Assembly (NCBI RefSeq): GCF_041346925.1
Contig: NZ_CP166840.1
Span: 1,054,001 to 1,118,000, forward strand
Direction of reading: 5' to 3'
Length of the DNA: 64,000 nucleotides
Source of the DNA: Agaribacterium sp. ZY112
GTDB taxonomy: Bacteria; Pseudomonadota; Gammaproteobacteria; Pseudomonadales; Cellvibrionaceae
Shown here: positions 9,348-18,113 of the stretch, piece after piece
Numbering within the stretch: the first letter of the stretch is position 1
Layout: every line of letters starts with the position of its first letter
The notes under the pieces: generated by a model
The model's input: the letters and a program-made list of their open reading frames with translations, nothing else
What the model was told of the DNA's origin: nothing
Database searches by the model: none
Translations under genes and position numbers: made by a program

Positions 9348-12300
9348 CAGAGTTGCTCTGTACAATGTTAATCAGTTTTTCTAGTTCGACGTTTTGAATA
9401 TGCTTTTTAAATAATCTAATAAAGCTTGTATCAACGGTCTGTGCGCGTTCTAATTCTTCTAAAATTACTTTTAATCCAGCAATATGACCGATTTTTGCTA
9501 GTTGACTAATTTGATCACAAAGTTGTTTGGGTGGAAGGTCTATTTTTTTATGCTCAAGTTCAGAAGTGGAAGAAGAATGAGTATCGAGTAATTGATCTTT
9601 ATATTGCCAATCAATATTTAAGTGCTTGGCAATACTTTGAATCAAGCCGCTTAGCTTTATCGGCTTAATTAAGTAGTCGTCATAAGCTGGTTCTTTGTCG
9701 TCATCGAGACCATCTTCTATTGCATTAGCAGAAATAATAAGGATAGGACATTGTTCACCTCGCTCTCGTAATTTTCCGGCGAGACTTGGTCCATCCATAT
9801 CTGGCATTAAGCGGTCAAGTAATATGATGCTAGGTGAAAAATTATTAAGAAGATTTAAGCAGTTAGCAGAATTTTGAGCTTCAACGACTGAAAACCCAAG
9901 AGGGGTTAAAAAGTCATTGATCAAACCTCGGTGGGCGGGTTCGTCATCAACGACAAGTACAGTTTTTCTTTCACCGCTATAACCAATTATTTCTTTGGCA
10001 ATGCCTTTATGAATAAGGTTTTGTCTAGTTTGTGGCAAAGCAAGTTTCACTGTAAATGTGCAACCACCACTTTGATTGTTAGTGACACTTATGTCTCCGC
10101 CCATAATATCTGTCAGAAGCCGAGTGATAGTCAGTCCTAAACCTGTACCACTCACAGAAGGTGATTCAGGTCTTCTTACTCGTTCAAATGGACGGAATAT
10201 TCTTTCCATTTCTGTTTCTGGAATACCAACACCGGTATCTTTAATAGTGAAATCCACCACTTGATTTCGGTAGTGGACAGAAAGGCTGACCTGCCCTGCT
10301 TCAGTAAACTTTAAGGCATTAGACAACAAATTAATTAATATTTGCCTTAACCTTTTTTCGTCACCGATCACTAAGGTAGGCAGCACACTTAGTGTTTCAT
10401 AGGTAAACGTTAAGCCTTTATTCTCTGCCTGAAGCTTAAACATATTAACAATTTGTGACATTAACTGCTGGAGCTCTATCGTATCTCGATGAACCTCAAT
10501 TTGACCGGCTTCAATTTTTGATATATCCAACAAGCCTTCAATCAAGTCAGCTAAGTGAACACTGCTTCGGCGGATAATGGTAAGTTGTTCTGTGGCGTGC
10601 TGTGGCAGAGAGCTATCCATCTCAAGAAGTTGGGCGTAGCCTAATACTGTATTTAATGGTGTTCTAAGCTCATGGCTGATGCCCGTCAGGTATCGGCTTT
10701 TAGCATTATTTGCGGCCTCAGCTAGTTCTTTGGCTATCTGTAATTGTTTATCGGTATCTTTATGTGCGAGTATTTCTTCTCTTAGTCGTCGGGTTTGAAT
10801 GTTTGATTCTTCTTGCGCTACAAGTCGGCTTTCGTGGGCTAATATAAAAAGCCAGCAAATAACACCAGCAACAATAGTGAGGATGAAAAAAACGTTCCAA
10901 ATCGTATTCTCTAGTAATAGGTCAAATGCAAGATTTCCAGTGAGACTGTTGAGATATATAAGTATTAGTAAGATGCCAGATATGCTTACAACCAAAAGAA
11001 GTAAGCTTATAAAACTAAAGAGTCGAACGTTTATATATTTCTCAAGAGTGCTTGGCGTAAAGTTATGAACAAAGTTTGTTATTCTTTGACCGATGTTTAA
11101 GGTTGGTTTACATATATCTTGGCAGCGAGAATCGATAGAGCAGCATAAAGAGCAAATATTTCCCTCATAAGCAGGGCAAAAACTAGAATCTTCTTTTTCG
11201 AATTTATTTTTACAGATGGTGCATTCGACATGAGATATAGAGCTGGCAAATACATGTGGCTTACGGGCAATATAAAACTTGCTCTTGGTTAATATGGCGA
11301 TAATTGGAACACAGATTAATGTGCTGGCTAAGGCTACTAGGTGGGCAAGCGCCTTTAATAGCTCACCTGCTATTCCTAAAAAACAGGTTATGCCAAGGGC
11401 CGAAGCAATTAGCATTGCACCGATGCCTACGGGGTTGATGTCAAATAAATGAGCTCGTTTGAACTCGATATAGCTGGGAGACAAACCTAAAGGCTTATTT
11501 ATAATAAGATCAGCAACAATGGCTCCTACCCATGCCACAGCAACAATGGCATATACACTTAGGGTATTCTCAAATGCTTGATAGATGCCTAGCTCCATTA
11601 GTAAAAGTGCAATGGCAACATTAAAGATAAGCCATACCACCCTTCCAGGGTGGCTGTGAGTGAGCCTAGAGAAGAAATTAGACCATGCGATAGACCCAGC
11701 ATAAGCATTGGTAACATTGATTTTCAGCTGTGAGAGAATCACAAAAATACCAGCAAGAAGTAATGCTAAGTGTTGATTCTGGGTCACAAAACTAAAGGCA
11801 ACTGAGTACATAGTGGTAGGGTCGCCGGCATCGACAAGGCTATAACCTTGCTGTATTGCCACGACAGCTAAGAAAGAACCAGCTAAAATCTTTATGGCTC
11901 CAATAATTACCCATCCAGGCCCCGAAAGGATTAGAGCCGTCCACCAGCGTAATTTATTTTTTGCATTTTTTTCTGGGAAAAAACGTAAAAAGTCTACTTG
12001 CTCACCAATTTGCGCTACAAGTGAAAACATGACAGAAGCGGCAGCACCTACTAGTAGTATGTTTACTCCAGCTTCTTCTTGCTTGCTTCCGACGTAGTTT
12101 TGCCAATCGTTTAGTAAGCCTGTGTCGTGCTGCAAAATAAAAACAAAGGGTATGAGCTGAAGTACCACCCAAATGGGTTGACTCCATAATTGAAATCGGC
12201 TGATAAAGGTAATGCCATAGAAGACGAGAGGAATAACTATAAGGGAGCTTACAACATAACCCATTGCGAGTGGCAACCCGGTCAATAGTTCAATCGCCTT

Positions 12301-12717
12301 AGCCATGATTGCGGCCTCAAGCGCAAAAAATATAAACGTAAAGGACGAATAAATTAATGACGTGGCAGTTGAGCCAATATAACCGAATCCTGCACCACGA
12401 GTGAGCAAGTCTATATCAACGCCATATTTTGCAGCATAAAAACAAATCGGCAAGCCAGCAAAAAATATTATCAAACTAACAATTGCAACGGCTAAAAGCG
12501 TATTTTCAAAACCATAGTTAATAGTAATTGCAGCGCCGATAGCCTCTAAGACTAGAAATGATATGGCTCCTAAAGCGGTATTAGCGACTCTAGCTAGTGA
12601 CCAGCGGCGAGATTGTTTGGCCGTAAAGCGAAGTGCGTAATCTTCAAGAGATTGATTGCTAACCCACTGATTGTAGCGTCTTCGAACACGAAAGATTTCT
12701 TGTTTGGTAGTTGTCAT
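9340..12717 (-). CDS. Hybrid histidine kinase with NCS1 permease-like sensor domain
   Basis: 1125 residues. Residues about 30-480 form a 12-helix NCS1 (cytosine/purine/allantoin permease) membrane domain, opening SLEDYALRFTAK and with GEQVDFLRF and LKINVTNAYAGS. A cysteine-rich cassette follows (C499-C536: CTIC, FCPAY, ICSLCC, RCQDICKP), likely a metal site. Two further membrane helices and a coiled coil lead to HisKA (H682 in ISHELRTPLN), HATPase (NLLSNALKF, DTGVGIP, GTGLGL) and a receiver (D968 in ILLDRLMPDMDG). The last 60 residues are helical and show no clear Hpt histidine. It is read toward its response regulator, 8-bp overlap, and divergently from the first urt operon. A transporter-derived sensor for urea, amide or a related nitrogen compound is inferred; the ligand is unknown. 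Confidence 0.9.
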   Translation of the reverse strand: MTTTKQEIFRVRRRYNQWVSNQSLEDYALRFTAKQSRRWSLARVANTALGAISFLVLEAIGAAITINYGFENTLLAVAIVSLIIFFAGLPICFYAAKYGVDIDLLTRGAGFGYIGSTATSLIYSSFTFIFFALEAAIMAKAIELLTGLPLAMGYVVSSLIVIPLVFYGITFISRFQLWSQPIWVVLQLIPFVFILQHDTGLLNDWQNYVGSKQEEAGVNILLVGAAASVMFSLVAQIGEQVDFLRFFPEKNAKNKLRWWTALILSGPGWVIIGAIKILAGSFLAVVAIQQGYSLVDAGDPTTMYSVAFSFVTQNQHLALLLAGIFVILSQLKINVTNAYAGSIAWSNFFSRLTHSHPGRVVWLIFNVAIALLLMELGIYQAFENTLSVYAIVAVAWVGAIVADLIINKPLGLSPSYIEFKRAHLFDINPVGIGAMLIASALGITCFLGIAGELLKALAHLVALASTLICVPIIAILTKSKFYIARKPHVFASSISHVECTICKNKFEKEDSSFCPAYEGNICSLCCSIDSRCQDICKPTLNIGQRITNFVHNFTPSTLEKYINVRLFSFISLLLLVVSISGILLILIYLNSLTGNLAFDLLLENTIWNVFFILTIVAGVICWLFILAHESRLVAQEESNIQTRRLREEILAHKDTDKQLQIAKELAEAANNAKSRYLTGISHELRTPLNTVLGYAQLLEMDSSLPQHATEQLTIIRRSSVHLADLIEGLLDISKIEAGQIEVHRDTIELQQLMSQIVNMFKLQAENKGLTFTYETLSVLPTLVIGDEKRLRQILINLLSNALKFTEAGQVSLSVHYRNQVVDFTIKDTGVGIPETEMERIFRPFERVRRPESPSVSGTGLGLTITRLLTDIMGGDISVTNNQSGGCTFTVKLALPQTRQNLIHKGIAKEIIGYSGERKTVLVVDDEPAHRGLINDFLTPLGFSVVEAQNSANCLNLLNNFSPSIILLDRLMPDMDGPSLAGKLRERGEQCPILIISANAIEDGLDDDKEPAYDDYLIKPIKLSGLIQSIAKHLNIDWQYKDQLLDTHSSSTSELEHKKIDLPPKQLCDQISQLAKIGHIAGLKVILEELERAQTVDTSFIRLFKKHIQNVELEKLINIVQSNSDE

Positions 12718-13050
12718 TTGGCTTCTCTATACGTGCCTATACCTGGTAGTTGTTAAAACGCCTATCCAGGCTTGGGTACGAAGGCCCTCTACTACTGTGG
12801 GCTAACGGCCAATATTTCCTTTTGTTTTTAGAGCTAGTCTGTTTTGTATCAGCACAAAATATTCCAATATCTATTTTTTCTATAAACAAGCCTGCACGCG
12901 ATACTAAATAGGTCATTTAGGCAGATCAATGCGTCAAATAACGTAGTGGTAGTGATCAATCTCCGCATGTTGTTGTTGCGTCATGCTAAGCAGAATAGTC
13001 ATCGAGATTAGCTCTATTCAACTGTTCCCAGTACTCGAGGATTTTTTGCC
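12718..13050. promoter_or_regulatory. Divergent control region, kinase / first urt operon
   Basis: 333 bp without a gene, separating the leftward kinase gene from the rightward urtA-like gene. It holds the CGT direct-repeat motif at 12928-12950. A looser variant (ATACGT ... GGTAGTTG, about 12729-12752) lies in the leader of the kinase gene. CCTAT repeats occur at 12736 and 12761. No convincing sigma-54 GG-N10-GC element was found, unlike the second urt promoter. Confidence 0.55.
12928..12950 (+). promoter_or_regulatory. CGT-N7-CGT direct-repeat operator candidate, copy 1
   Basis: The sequence contains GCGTCAAATAACGTAGT: two CGT half-sites 10 bp apart (one helical turn), 101 bp before the first urtA start. 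The same motif recurs before fmdA at 17979-18001, with 17 of 22 aligned bases identical. Similar distance to the start codon and a nearby LuxR-type regulator make it a plausible regulator site. Not proven. Confidence 0.5.
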
Positions 13051-14316
13051 ATGAAAAAAAATACTGCATTATTAACAAGTCATCGCACGGTTGCGAAGAG
13101 ATCGCTTTCGAGGCGATCGCTGCTCGGCATGATATTAGTTGCCTCTAGCTTGTTTTCAGCAGCCAGTAAAGCCGCTGATTCTGTGAATACGACAGGGCTA
13201 GCTGTTACAGACGATACGGTTAAGGTTGGTATCTTGCACTCCCTAACCGGAACCATGGCTATTAGTGAAACGGGGGCGCAAGAAGCCGAGAAGCTTGCTA
13301 TCAAGCAAATCAATGAGATGGGCGGTGTTCTGGGGCGCAAGATTGAAATTATCCAAGAAGACGGTGCGAGTGATTGGCCAACATTTGCAGAGAAATCACG
13401 AAAGCTACTAGTTAAGGATAAGGTCGCAGCTGTGTTTGGATGTTGGACATCGGCATCACGTAAAGCAGCGCTGCCGGTCTTTGAAAAGGAAAATGGCCTA
13501 CTTTATTACCCGACTTTTTATGAAGGTTTAGAGCAATCTAAAAACGTAATTTATACCGGTCAAGAAGCTACTCAGCAGATCATTGATGGCTTGAACTGGG
13601 TGGCAAAAGAAAAAGATGCAAAAACATTCTACCTAATTGGGTCGGACTATATTTGGCCACGTACATCAATGAAGATCGCGCGTAAGCACATTGAAAATGT
13701 ACTTGGCGGTAAGGTCGTTGGTGAAGAATACAAACCTCTTGGTAATACTCAATTTGGCTCAGTTATTAACAAAATTCGTCTTAAGAAACCCGACGTAATT
13801 TACGCCGCTGTTGTAGGCGGTTCAAACGTAGCTTGGTTTAAGCAACTTAAAGCCGCTGGTATTACTTCTAAGAAGCAAACTTTACTTACTATCTCCGTAA
13901 CAGAGGACGAGGTGCTAGGCATTGGCGGTGAAAACCTTGAAGGTTTCTATTCAATCATGAAGTACTTCCAGAGTCTTGATAATGAAAATAACAAAAAGTT
14001 TGTAAAAGCTTTTAAAGAAATGTGGGGCGAAGACAGTGTTATAGGTGATGTGACTCAGGCTGCATATCTTGGCCCATGGTTATGGAAAGCGGCTGTTGAG
14101 AAGGCAGGAACATTTGATGTCGACAAGGTGGTAGAGGTATCCGAGAAAGGAGATATTGAATTGACCAGTGCACCAGAAGGTTATGTGAAATTACACCCCA
14201 ATCATCATTTATGGAGTAAAGCACGAGTAGGCATGTGGGGTAAAGATGGCCAGGCAACGGTGGTATATGAGTCTGATCTAATTGAGCCAGACCCATTCCC
14301 AGCGGGTTATCAATAA
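13051..14316 (+). CDS. Urea/short-chain amide ABC transporter, substrate-binding protein (copy 1)
   Basis: 421 residues of the UrtA/FmdD/AmiC periplasmic-binding family. Core signatures: VGILHSLTGTMAISETGAQ, FGCWTSASRKAALPVFE, LLYYPTFYEGLEQSKNVIYTG, GSDYIWPRTS and KLHPNHHLW. The N-terminus is long: a basic stretch with SRRSLLG at residues 20-26 precedes a hydrophobic segment and a signal cleavage near SKAA, so Tat rather than Sec export is possible. It differs widely from the second copy at 22150. Its position before a short UrtB and next to formamidase points to formamide/short amides or urea as ligand. GAGG precedes the ATG. Confidence 0.92.
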   Translation: MKKNTALLTSHRTVAKRSLSRRSLLGMILVASSLFSAASKAADSVNTTGLAVTDDTVKVGILHSLTGTMAISETGAQEAEKLAIKQINEMGGVLGRKIEIIQEDGASDWPTFAEKSRKLLVKDKVAAVFGCWTSASRKAALPVFEKENGLLYYPTFYEGLEQSKNVIYTGQEATQQIIDGLNWVAKEKDAKTFYLIGSDYIWPRTSMKIARKHIENVLGGKVVGEEYKPLGNTQFGSVINKIRLKKPDVIYAAVVGGSNVAWFKQLKAAGITSKKQTLLTISVTEDEVLGIGGENLEGFYSIMKYFQSLDNENNKKFVKAFKEMWGEDSVIGDVTQAAYLGPWLWKAAVEKAGTFDVDKVVEVSEKGDIELTSAPEGYVKLHPNHHLWSKARVGMWGKDGQATVVYESDLIEPDPFPAGYQ

Positions 14317-14375
14317 TTTAACTCATAGTCGGTGGCGTTTGCTGCCGACTTATTTTGGTCTAGCGGAGATTCATT

Positions 14376-15299
14376 ATGGGCGATTATAGCTACGCAGAAC
14401 TCGGTGCCATATTTGCGATGCAAGGTTTCGCAGGCATTAGTTTATTTAGTGTTTTACTTTTAATGGCGCTTGGCCTTGCGATTATTTTTGGCCAAATGGG
14501 CGTGATCAATATGGCTCACGGTGAGTTTATGGCCGTAGGCGCTTATGTTACTTATTTTATATCAAGCATGACTGAGCAGTATCTTCCTCAGTTAATGCCA
14601 TATTATTTTATTATTGCGATTGTTATTGCTTTTTTCACTGCAGGTGCTTTGGGTTACCTTGCTGAGTGGGGCTTGATTCGCCACCTTTATAAAAGACCTC
14701 TAGATACTCTACTAGCGACTTGGGGCTTGAGCCTCATTATGCAGCAAGCTTTTCGTACAATATTTGGTGCCCGCGAAGTAAGCCCCACACTTCCTGAATG
14801 GCTGCTTGGTTCATATCAGCCAACAGACATGATTGATATTCCTCTCAATGGCATGTTTGTTTTAGCGCTTACTATTGTTGTTACCGGAGGCGTTTTTTAT
14901 TTATTGCTTAAATCCAGTTGGGGCTTACAAGTACGTGCGACAACACAGAACCGAGTAATGAGTGGTGCTGTTGGTATTAATACCAAATTAGTCGACAGAT
15001 TAACCTTTGCACTTGGCTGTGGCATCGCCGGTATTGCTGGAGCTGCCTTTACCACTATCGCCTCCACAGGACCAACCACGGGTTCTCTATATATTGTTGA
15101 TACATTTATGGTTGTTGTCTTTGGTGGTGCTGCAAGTTTATTTGGAACTATTGCGTCCGCATTTTCTATTGCTCAAGCTCAATCGATTCTTGAATTCTTT
15201 ATAAGTGGTTCGATGGCCAAGGTTTACACCTTGTTAGTACTGGTGCTGATCTTAATGTTCAAGCCGGAAGGCCTGTTTGCAAGCAAGGTAAGACGCTAA
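14376..15299 (+). CDS. Urea/amide ABC transporter permease, UrtB/FmdE-like (copy 1)
   Basis: 307 residues, a LivH-type inner-membrane permease with about eight helices. Signatures: GLAIIFGQMGVINMAHGEFMAVGAY, RPLDTLLATWGLSLIMQQ, MVVVFGGAASLFGT and FKPEGLFASKVRR. It lacks the roughly 230-residue periplasmic N-terminal region that the second UrtB (23573) has, so it resembles FmdE-type permeases of amide importers. GGAG precedes the ATG, and urtC follows after 20 bp. Confidence 0.92.
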   Translation: MGDYSYAELGAIFAMQGFAGISLFSVLLLMALGLAIIFGQMGVINMAHGEFMAVGAYVTYFISSMTEQYLPQLMPYYFIIAIVIAFFTAGALGYLAEWGLIRHLYKRPLDTLLATWGLSLIMQQAFRTIFGAREVSPTLPEWLLGSYQPTDMIDIPLNGMFVLALTIVVTGGVFYLLLKSSWGLQVRATTQNRVMSGAVGINTKLVDRLTFALGCGIAGIAGAAFTTIASTGPTTGSLYIVDTFMVVVFGGAASLFGTIASAFSIAQAQSILEFFISGSMAKVYTLLVLVLILMFKPEGLFASKVRR

Positions 15300-15319
15300 T
15301 ACCGCGTAATCCTAGGGGA

Positions 15320-16480
15320 ATGATGATGAACTATTTTTACAAAAATTTTATGGGTGGTAAGTCGGGATTAAGTGGATTTATTATCTTGGCGATACTTATC
15401 TTATGTGTTTTACCTATGGCCCTAGATATCTTTAGGCTGAATCTAGTTGGTAAATACCTCACTTATGCTTTTGCCGCAGTTAGCTTAGTGCTGCTTTGGG
15501 GTTATGGAGGTACCTTAAGTCTAGGTCAGGGTATCTTCTTTGGGCTTGGTGGCTATGCCATGGCAATGTTCTTAAAGTTAGAGGCCTCTTCGCCTGAAAA
15601 TACGTCGATTCAATCAACTCCAGGTATACCTGATTTTATGGATTGGAATCAGCTAACAGAACTACCGTGGTTTTGGGAGCCCTTCCATAGCTTTACTTTC
15701 ACCATTCTAGCTATTTTGATTGTACCGGCTTTATTCGCTTTTATTATCGGGGCTGCCATGTTTAAACGTAGAGTGGGCGGCGTATATTTCGCAATTATTA
15801 CTCAAGTGATTGCCGTCATACTCACCGTACTCATTGTTGGCCAGCAAGGTTATATTGGTGGAATTAATGGCATCACTGATCTTCGTACACTAAATGGCTG
15901 GGATATAACATCTGATAGTGCGAAATATATATTTTATTTTATTAATGCTTTTTTACTTCTTGCAGTAATCATTATCTCAAGATTTATATTGACCAGTAAA
16001 TTTGGTCGTTTGCTTCTAGCAATGCGAGATAAGGAAGACCGTGTTCGGTTTTCTGGCTACGACGTAGCGAACTTCAAAATATTCATATTTTGTGTCGCAG
16101 CAGTAATCTCAGCTATTGGCGGTGCCATGTTTACGTTGCAAGTGGGTTTTATGTCACCGTCTTTTGTGGGCATCGTTCCTTCAATTGAGATGGTTATATT
16201 CTGTGCTGTGGGTGGGCGTATGTCGATAATAGGAGCAGTATACGGAACCTTGTTGATTAATTTTGGTAAAACAGCATTTTCTGAATCATTTCCTGAGCTT
16301 TGGCTGTTTCTTATGGGCGGCTTGTTTATCGCTGTTGTGATGTTTTTTCCAAATGGACTGGCAGGAATTTGGGAAAATCATAGCGAAAAATTGACGAAGC
16401 CTTTGCAAGCACTCGTTTCTCGCTTTAAAGGGAGCATAGAGGGAAACATTCAAAGGCGAGAGAGCAAGATTGAGTCGTAG
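15320..16480 (+). CDS. Urea/amide ABC transporter permease, UrtC/FmdF-like (copy 1)
   Basis: 386 residues, LivM-type permease. Signatures: LLWGYGGTLSLGQGIFFGLGGYAMAMFLK, RRVGGVYFAIITQVIA, GGINGITDL, LLLAMRDKEDRVRFSGYDV, GGRMSIIGAVYGTLL and the C-terminal FFPNGLAGIWE. Three consecutive ATG codons begin at 15320; which is used cannot be told. It pairs with the preceding permease to form the membrane channel. A short lysine/arginine-rich cytoplasmic tail follows the last helix. Confidence 0.92.
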   Translation: MMMNYFYKNFMGGKSGLSGFIILAILILCVLPMALDIFRLNLVGKYLTYAFAAVSLVLLWGYGGTLSLGQGIFFGLGGYAMAMFLKLEASSPENTSIQSTPGIPDFMDWNQLTELPWFWEPFHSFTFTILAILIVPALFAFIIGAAMFKRRVGGVYFAIITQVIAVILTVLIVGQQGYIGGINGITDLRTLNGWDITSDSAKYIFYFINAFLLLAVIIISRFILTSKFGRLLLAMRDKEDRVRFSGYDVANFKIFIFCVAAVISAIGGAMFTLQVGFMSPSFVGIVPSIEMVIFCAVGGRMSIIGAVYGTLLINFGKTAFSESFPELWLFLMGGLFIAVVMFFPNGLAGIWENHSEKLTKPLQALVSRFKGSIEGNIQRRESKIES

Positions 16481-16516
16481 TGTAAATGCATTAATCCATG
16501 CTAAAGGTGAATAAAT

Positions 16517-17263
16517 ATGAGTTCGGAAACAGATTTTACCCTGGCTATTGAAAACTTGACGGTATCGTTTGACGGCTTTAAAGCCGTTGATGATTTGACC
16601 TTGTATATCGATAAAAATGAACTGCATGTTGTTATTGGCCCTAATGGGGCTGGAAAAACGACGGTTCTGGATTTGATATGCGGTAAGACAAAAGCAAGCT
16701 CAGGGAGTATTAAGTTTTTAAACAAAGAGTTAACTAAGAAAAGTGAGCATGAGATTGTTAGGTCAGGTGTAGGAAGAAAATTCCAAACACCTTCCATCTA
16801 TGAAAATCTAAGTGTATTTGAAAACCTAGAGGTCTCTTATCCCCAGGGGCGAACTGTCATGGGTAGTCTGTTTTTTACTCGCGGTGTCGATGTGGTGCAA
16901 AAAATAAGACAGATTGCTAAAGAAATATCTTTGGAAGAGTCACTTAATGCTCAGGCTGGTTTGTTGAGTCATGGTCAAAAGCAATGGTTAGAAATTGGGA
17001 TGTTGTTGATACAAGATCCAGAGCTATTGATGCTTGATGAGCCTGTAGCTGGTATGAGTGTAAAGGAGCGGGAGTTGACAGCAAATCTATTAAATAAAAT
17101 ATCCAAAGGTCGTTCAGTTCTTGTTATTGAGCACGATATGGAGTTTGTAGAAAAAATTGCTGACAAGGTGACAGTGCTTCACCAAGGAAAGATATTGGCT
17201 TCGGGTGATATGGATAAAGTTCAGAAAGATCCTAATGTTGTCGAAGTTTATTTAGGCCATTAA
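16517..17263 (+). CDS. Urea/amide ABC transporter ATP-binding protein, UrtD-like (copy 1)
   Basis: 248 residues, LivG-type ATPase. VSFDGFKAVDDLTLYI, Walker A GPNGAGKTT, GVGRKFQTPSIYENLSV (Q-loop), signature LLSHGQKQWLEIGMLL, Walker B LLMLDEPVAGMS and H-loop VIEHDMEFV. The LSHGQKQWLEIGM signature is the specific mark of UrtD/FmdD-cluster ATPases rather than of branched amino-acid LivG. AAGGTG precedes the ATG; urtE follows after 22 bp. Confidence 0.92.
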   Translation: MSSETDFTLAIENLTVSFDGFKAVDDLTLYIDKNELHVVIGPNGAGKTTVLDLICGKTKASSGSIKFLNKELTKKSEHEIVRSGVGRKFQTPSIYENLSVFENLEVSYPQGRTVMGSLFFTRGVDVVQKIRQIAKEISLEESLNAQAGLLSHGQKQWLEIGMLLIQDPELLMLDEPVAGMSVKERELTANLLNKISKGRSVLVIEHDMEFVEKIADKVTVLHQGKILASGDMDKVQKDPNVVEVYLGH

Positions 17264-17285
17264 TCAGTTTGAGGTCGAAAAAACC

Positions 17286-17975
17286 ATGCTAAATGTAGTT
17301 GATCTAAAAGTTTCATACGGTGAAAGTGAAGTTATACATGGCCTAAATTTTAGTGTTAGCAAAAATGAGACACTGGCAATTATGGGGCGAAATGGAATGG
17401 GTAAAACCACTTTGTTTAAATCACTTATTGGAGTGCTTAAATCAAGTGAGGGTGTCATTGATATCGATGGAATTAACGTTGCCGCTATGGATAGCTATAA
17501 ACGGGTTGAAAATGGTATTGCTTATGTTCCTCAGGGGCGAATGATATTTCCAAATATGACCGTTAAAGAGAATATTGAATCTGGAATGCAAGTGTCAAAG
17601 CTTAAACAAGTTCCTGACGATATATACGCACTATTTCCAGTACTTAGAGATATGAGAAATCGTAAGGGCGGCAACCTATCGGGGGGGCAGCAGCAACAGC
17701 TGGCTATTGCTAGAGCTTTAGTAACTAACCCTAAGGTACTGTTGCTAGATGAACCTACGGAAGGTATTCAGCCATCCATCATTAAAGATATAGCAAATGA
17801 TTTAAATGAGATTAAGAAGCTAAGAGACATCACTATTGTGGTATCAGAGCAAGTTCTAAGCTTCACCATGGCGGTTGCTGATCGGATTATTGTTATTGAT
17901 AAAGGTGAGTTTATTCATGAAGGCAAGCGTGAGAACTTAGATACAGAAAAAGTTAAGTCTTACTTGTCTGTATAA
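17286..17975 (+). CDS. Urea/amide ABC transporter ATP-binding protein, UrtE-like (copy 1)
   Basis: 229 residues, LivF-type ATPase. VSYGESEVIHGLNF, Walker A GRNGMGKTT, Q-loop YVPQGRMIFPNMTVKENI, signature LSGGQQQQLAIARAL, Walker B LLLDEPTEGIQPSI; the H-loop His is replaced by Gln in VVSEQVLSF, as in the second UrtE (LLVEQYFEF). Last gene of the first importer. No clear terminator follows; the 138-bp gap before fmdA instead holds the second copy of the CGT direct-repeat motif. Confidence 0.92.
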   Translation: MLNVVDLKVSYGESEVIHGLNFSVSKNETLAIMGRNGMGKTTLFKSLIGVLKSSEGVIDIDGINVAAMDSYKRVENGIAYVPQGRMIFPNMTVKENIESGMQVSKLKQVPDDIYALFPVLRDMRNRKGGNLSGGQQQQLAIARALVTNPKVLLLDEPTEGIQPSIIKDIANDLNEIKKLRDITIVVSEQVLSFTMAVADRIIVIDKGEFIHEGKRENLDTEKVKSYLSV

Positions 17976-17978
17976 ACC

Positions 17979-18001
17979 AATACGTCATTTTACGTAGTTG
18001 C
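17979..18001 (+). promoter_or_regulatory. CGT-N7-CGT direct-repeat operator candidate, copy 2
   Basis: ACGTCATTTTACGTAGT: CGT half-sites 10 bp apart, 113 bp before the fmdA start, matching the motif upstream of the first urt operon. It lies just after the urtE stop, suggesting that fmdA has its own activatable promoter within the cluster. Confidence 0.5.
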
Positions 18002-18113
18002 TTAGGTTAATTGTCGAATTCAATGTTTTTCACTAGGGCTTGATAATGAATCCGTGCTTTGGCCCTAAGCAAATGTTGACTGGTCAAGATTATCTGCTAA
18101 ATCGGAGAGAATA

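Noticed and set aside
9345..9365. Longer response-regulator start at a TTG (9365)
   Set aside because: The ATG at 9347 matches the usual distance to the receiver domain and gives a normal coupled overlap with the kinase.
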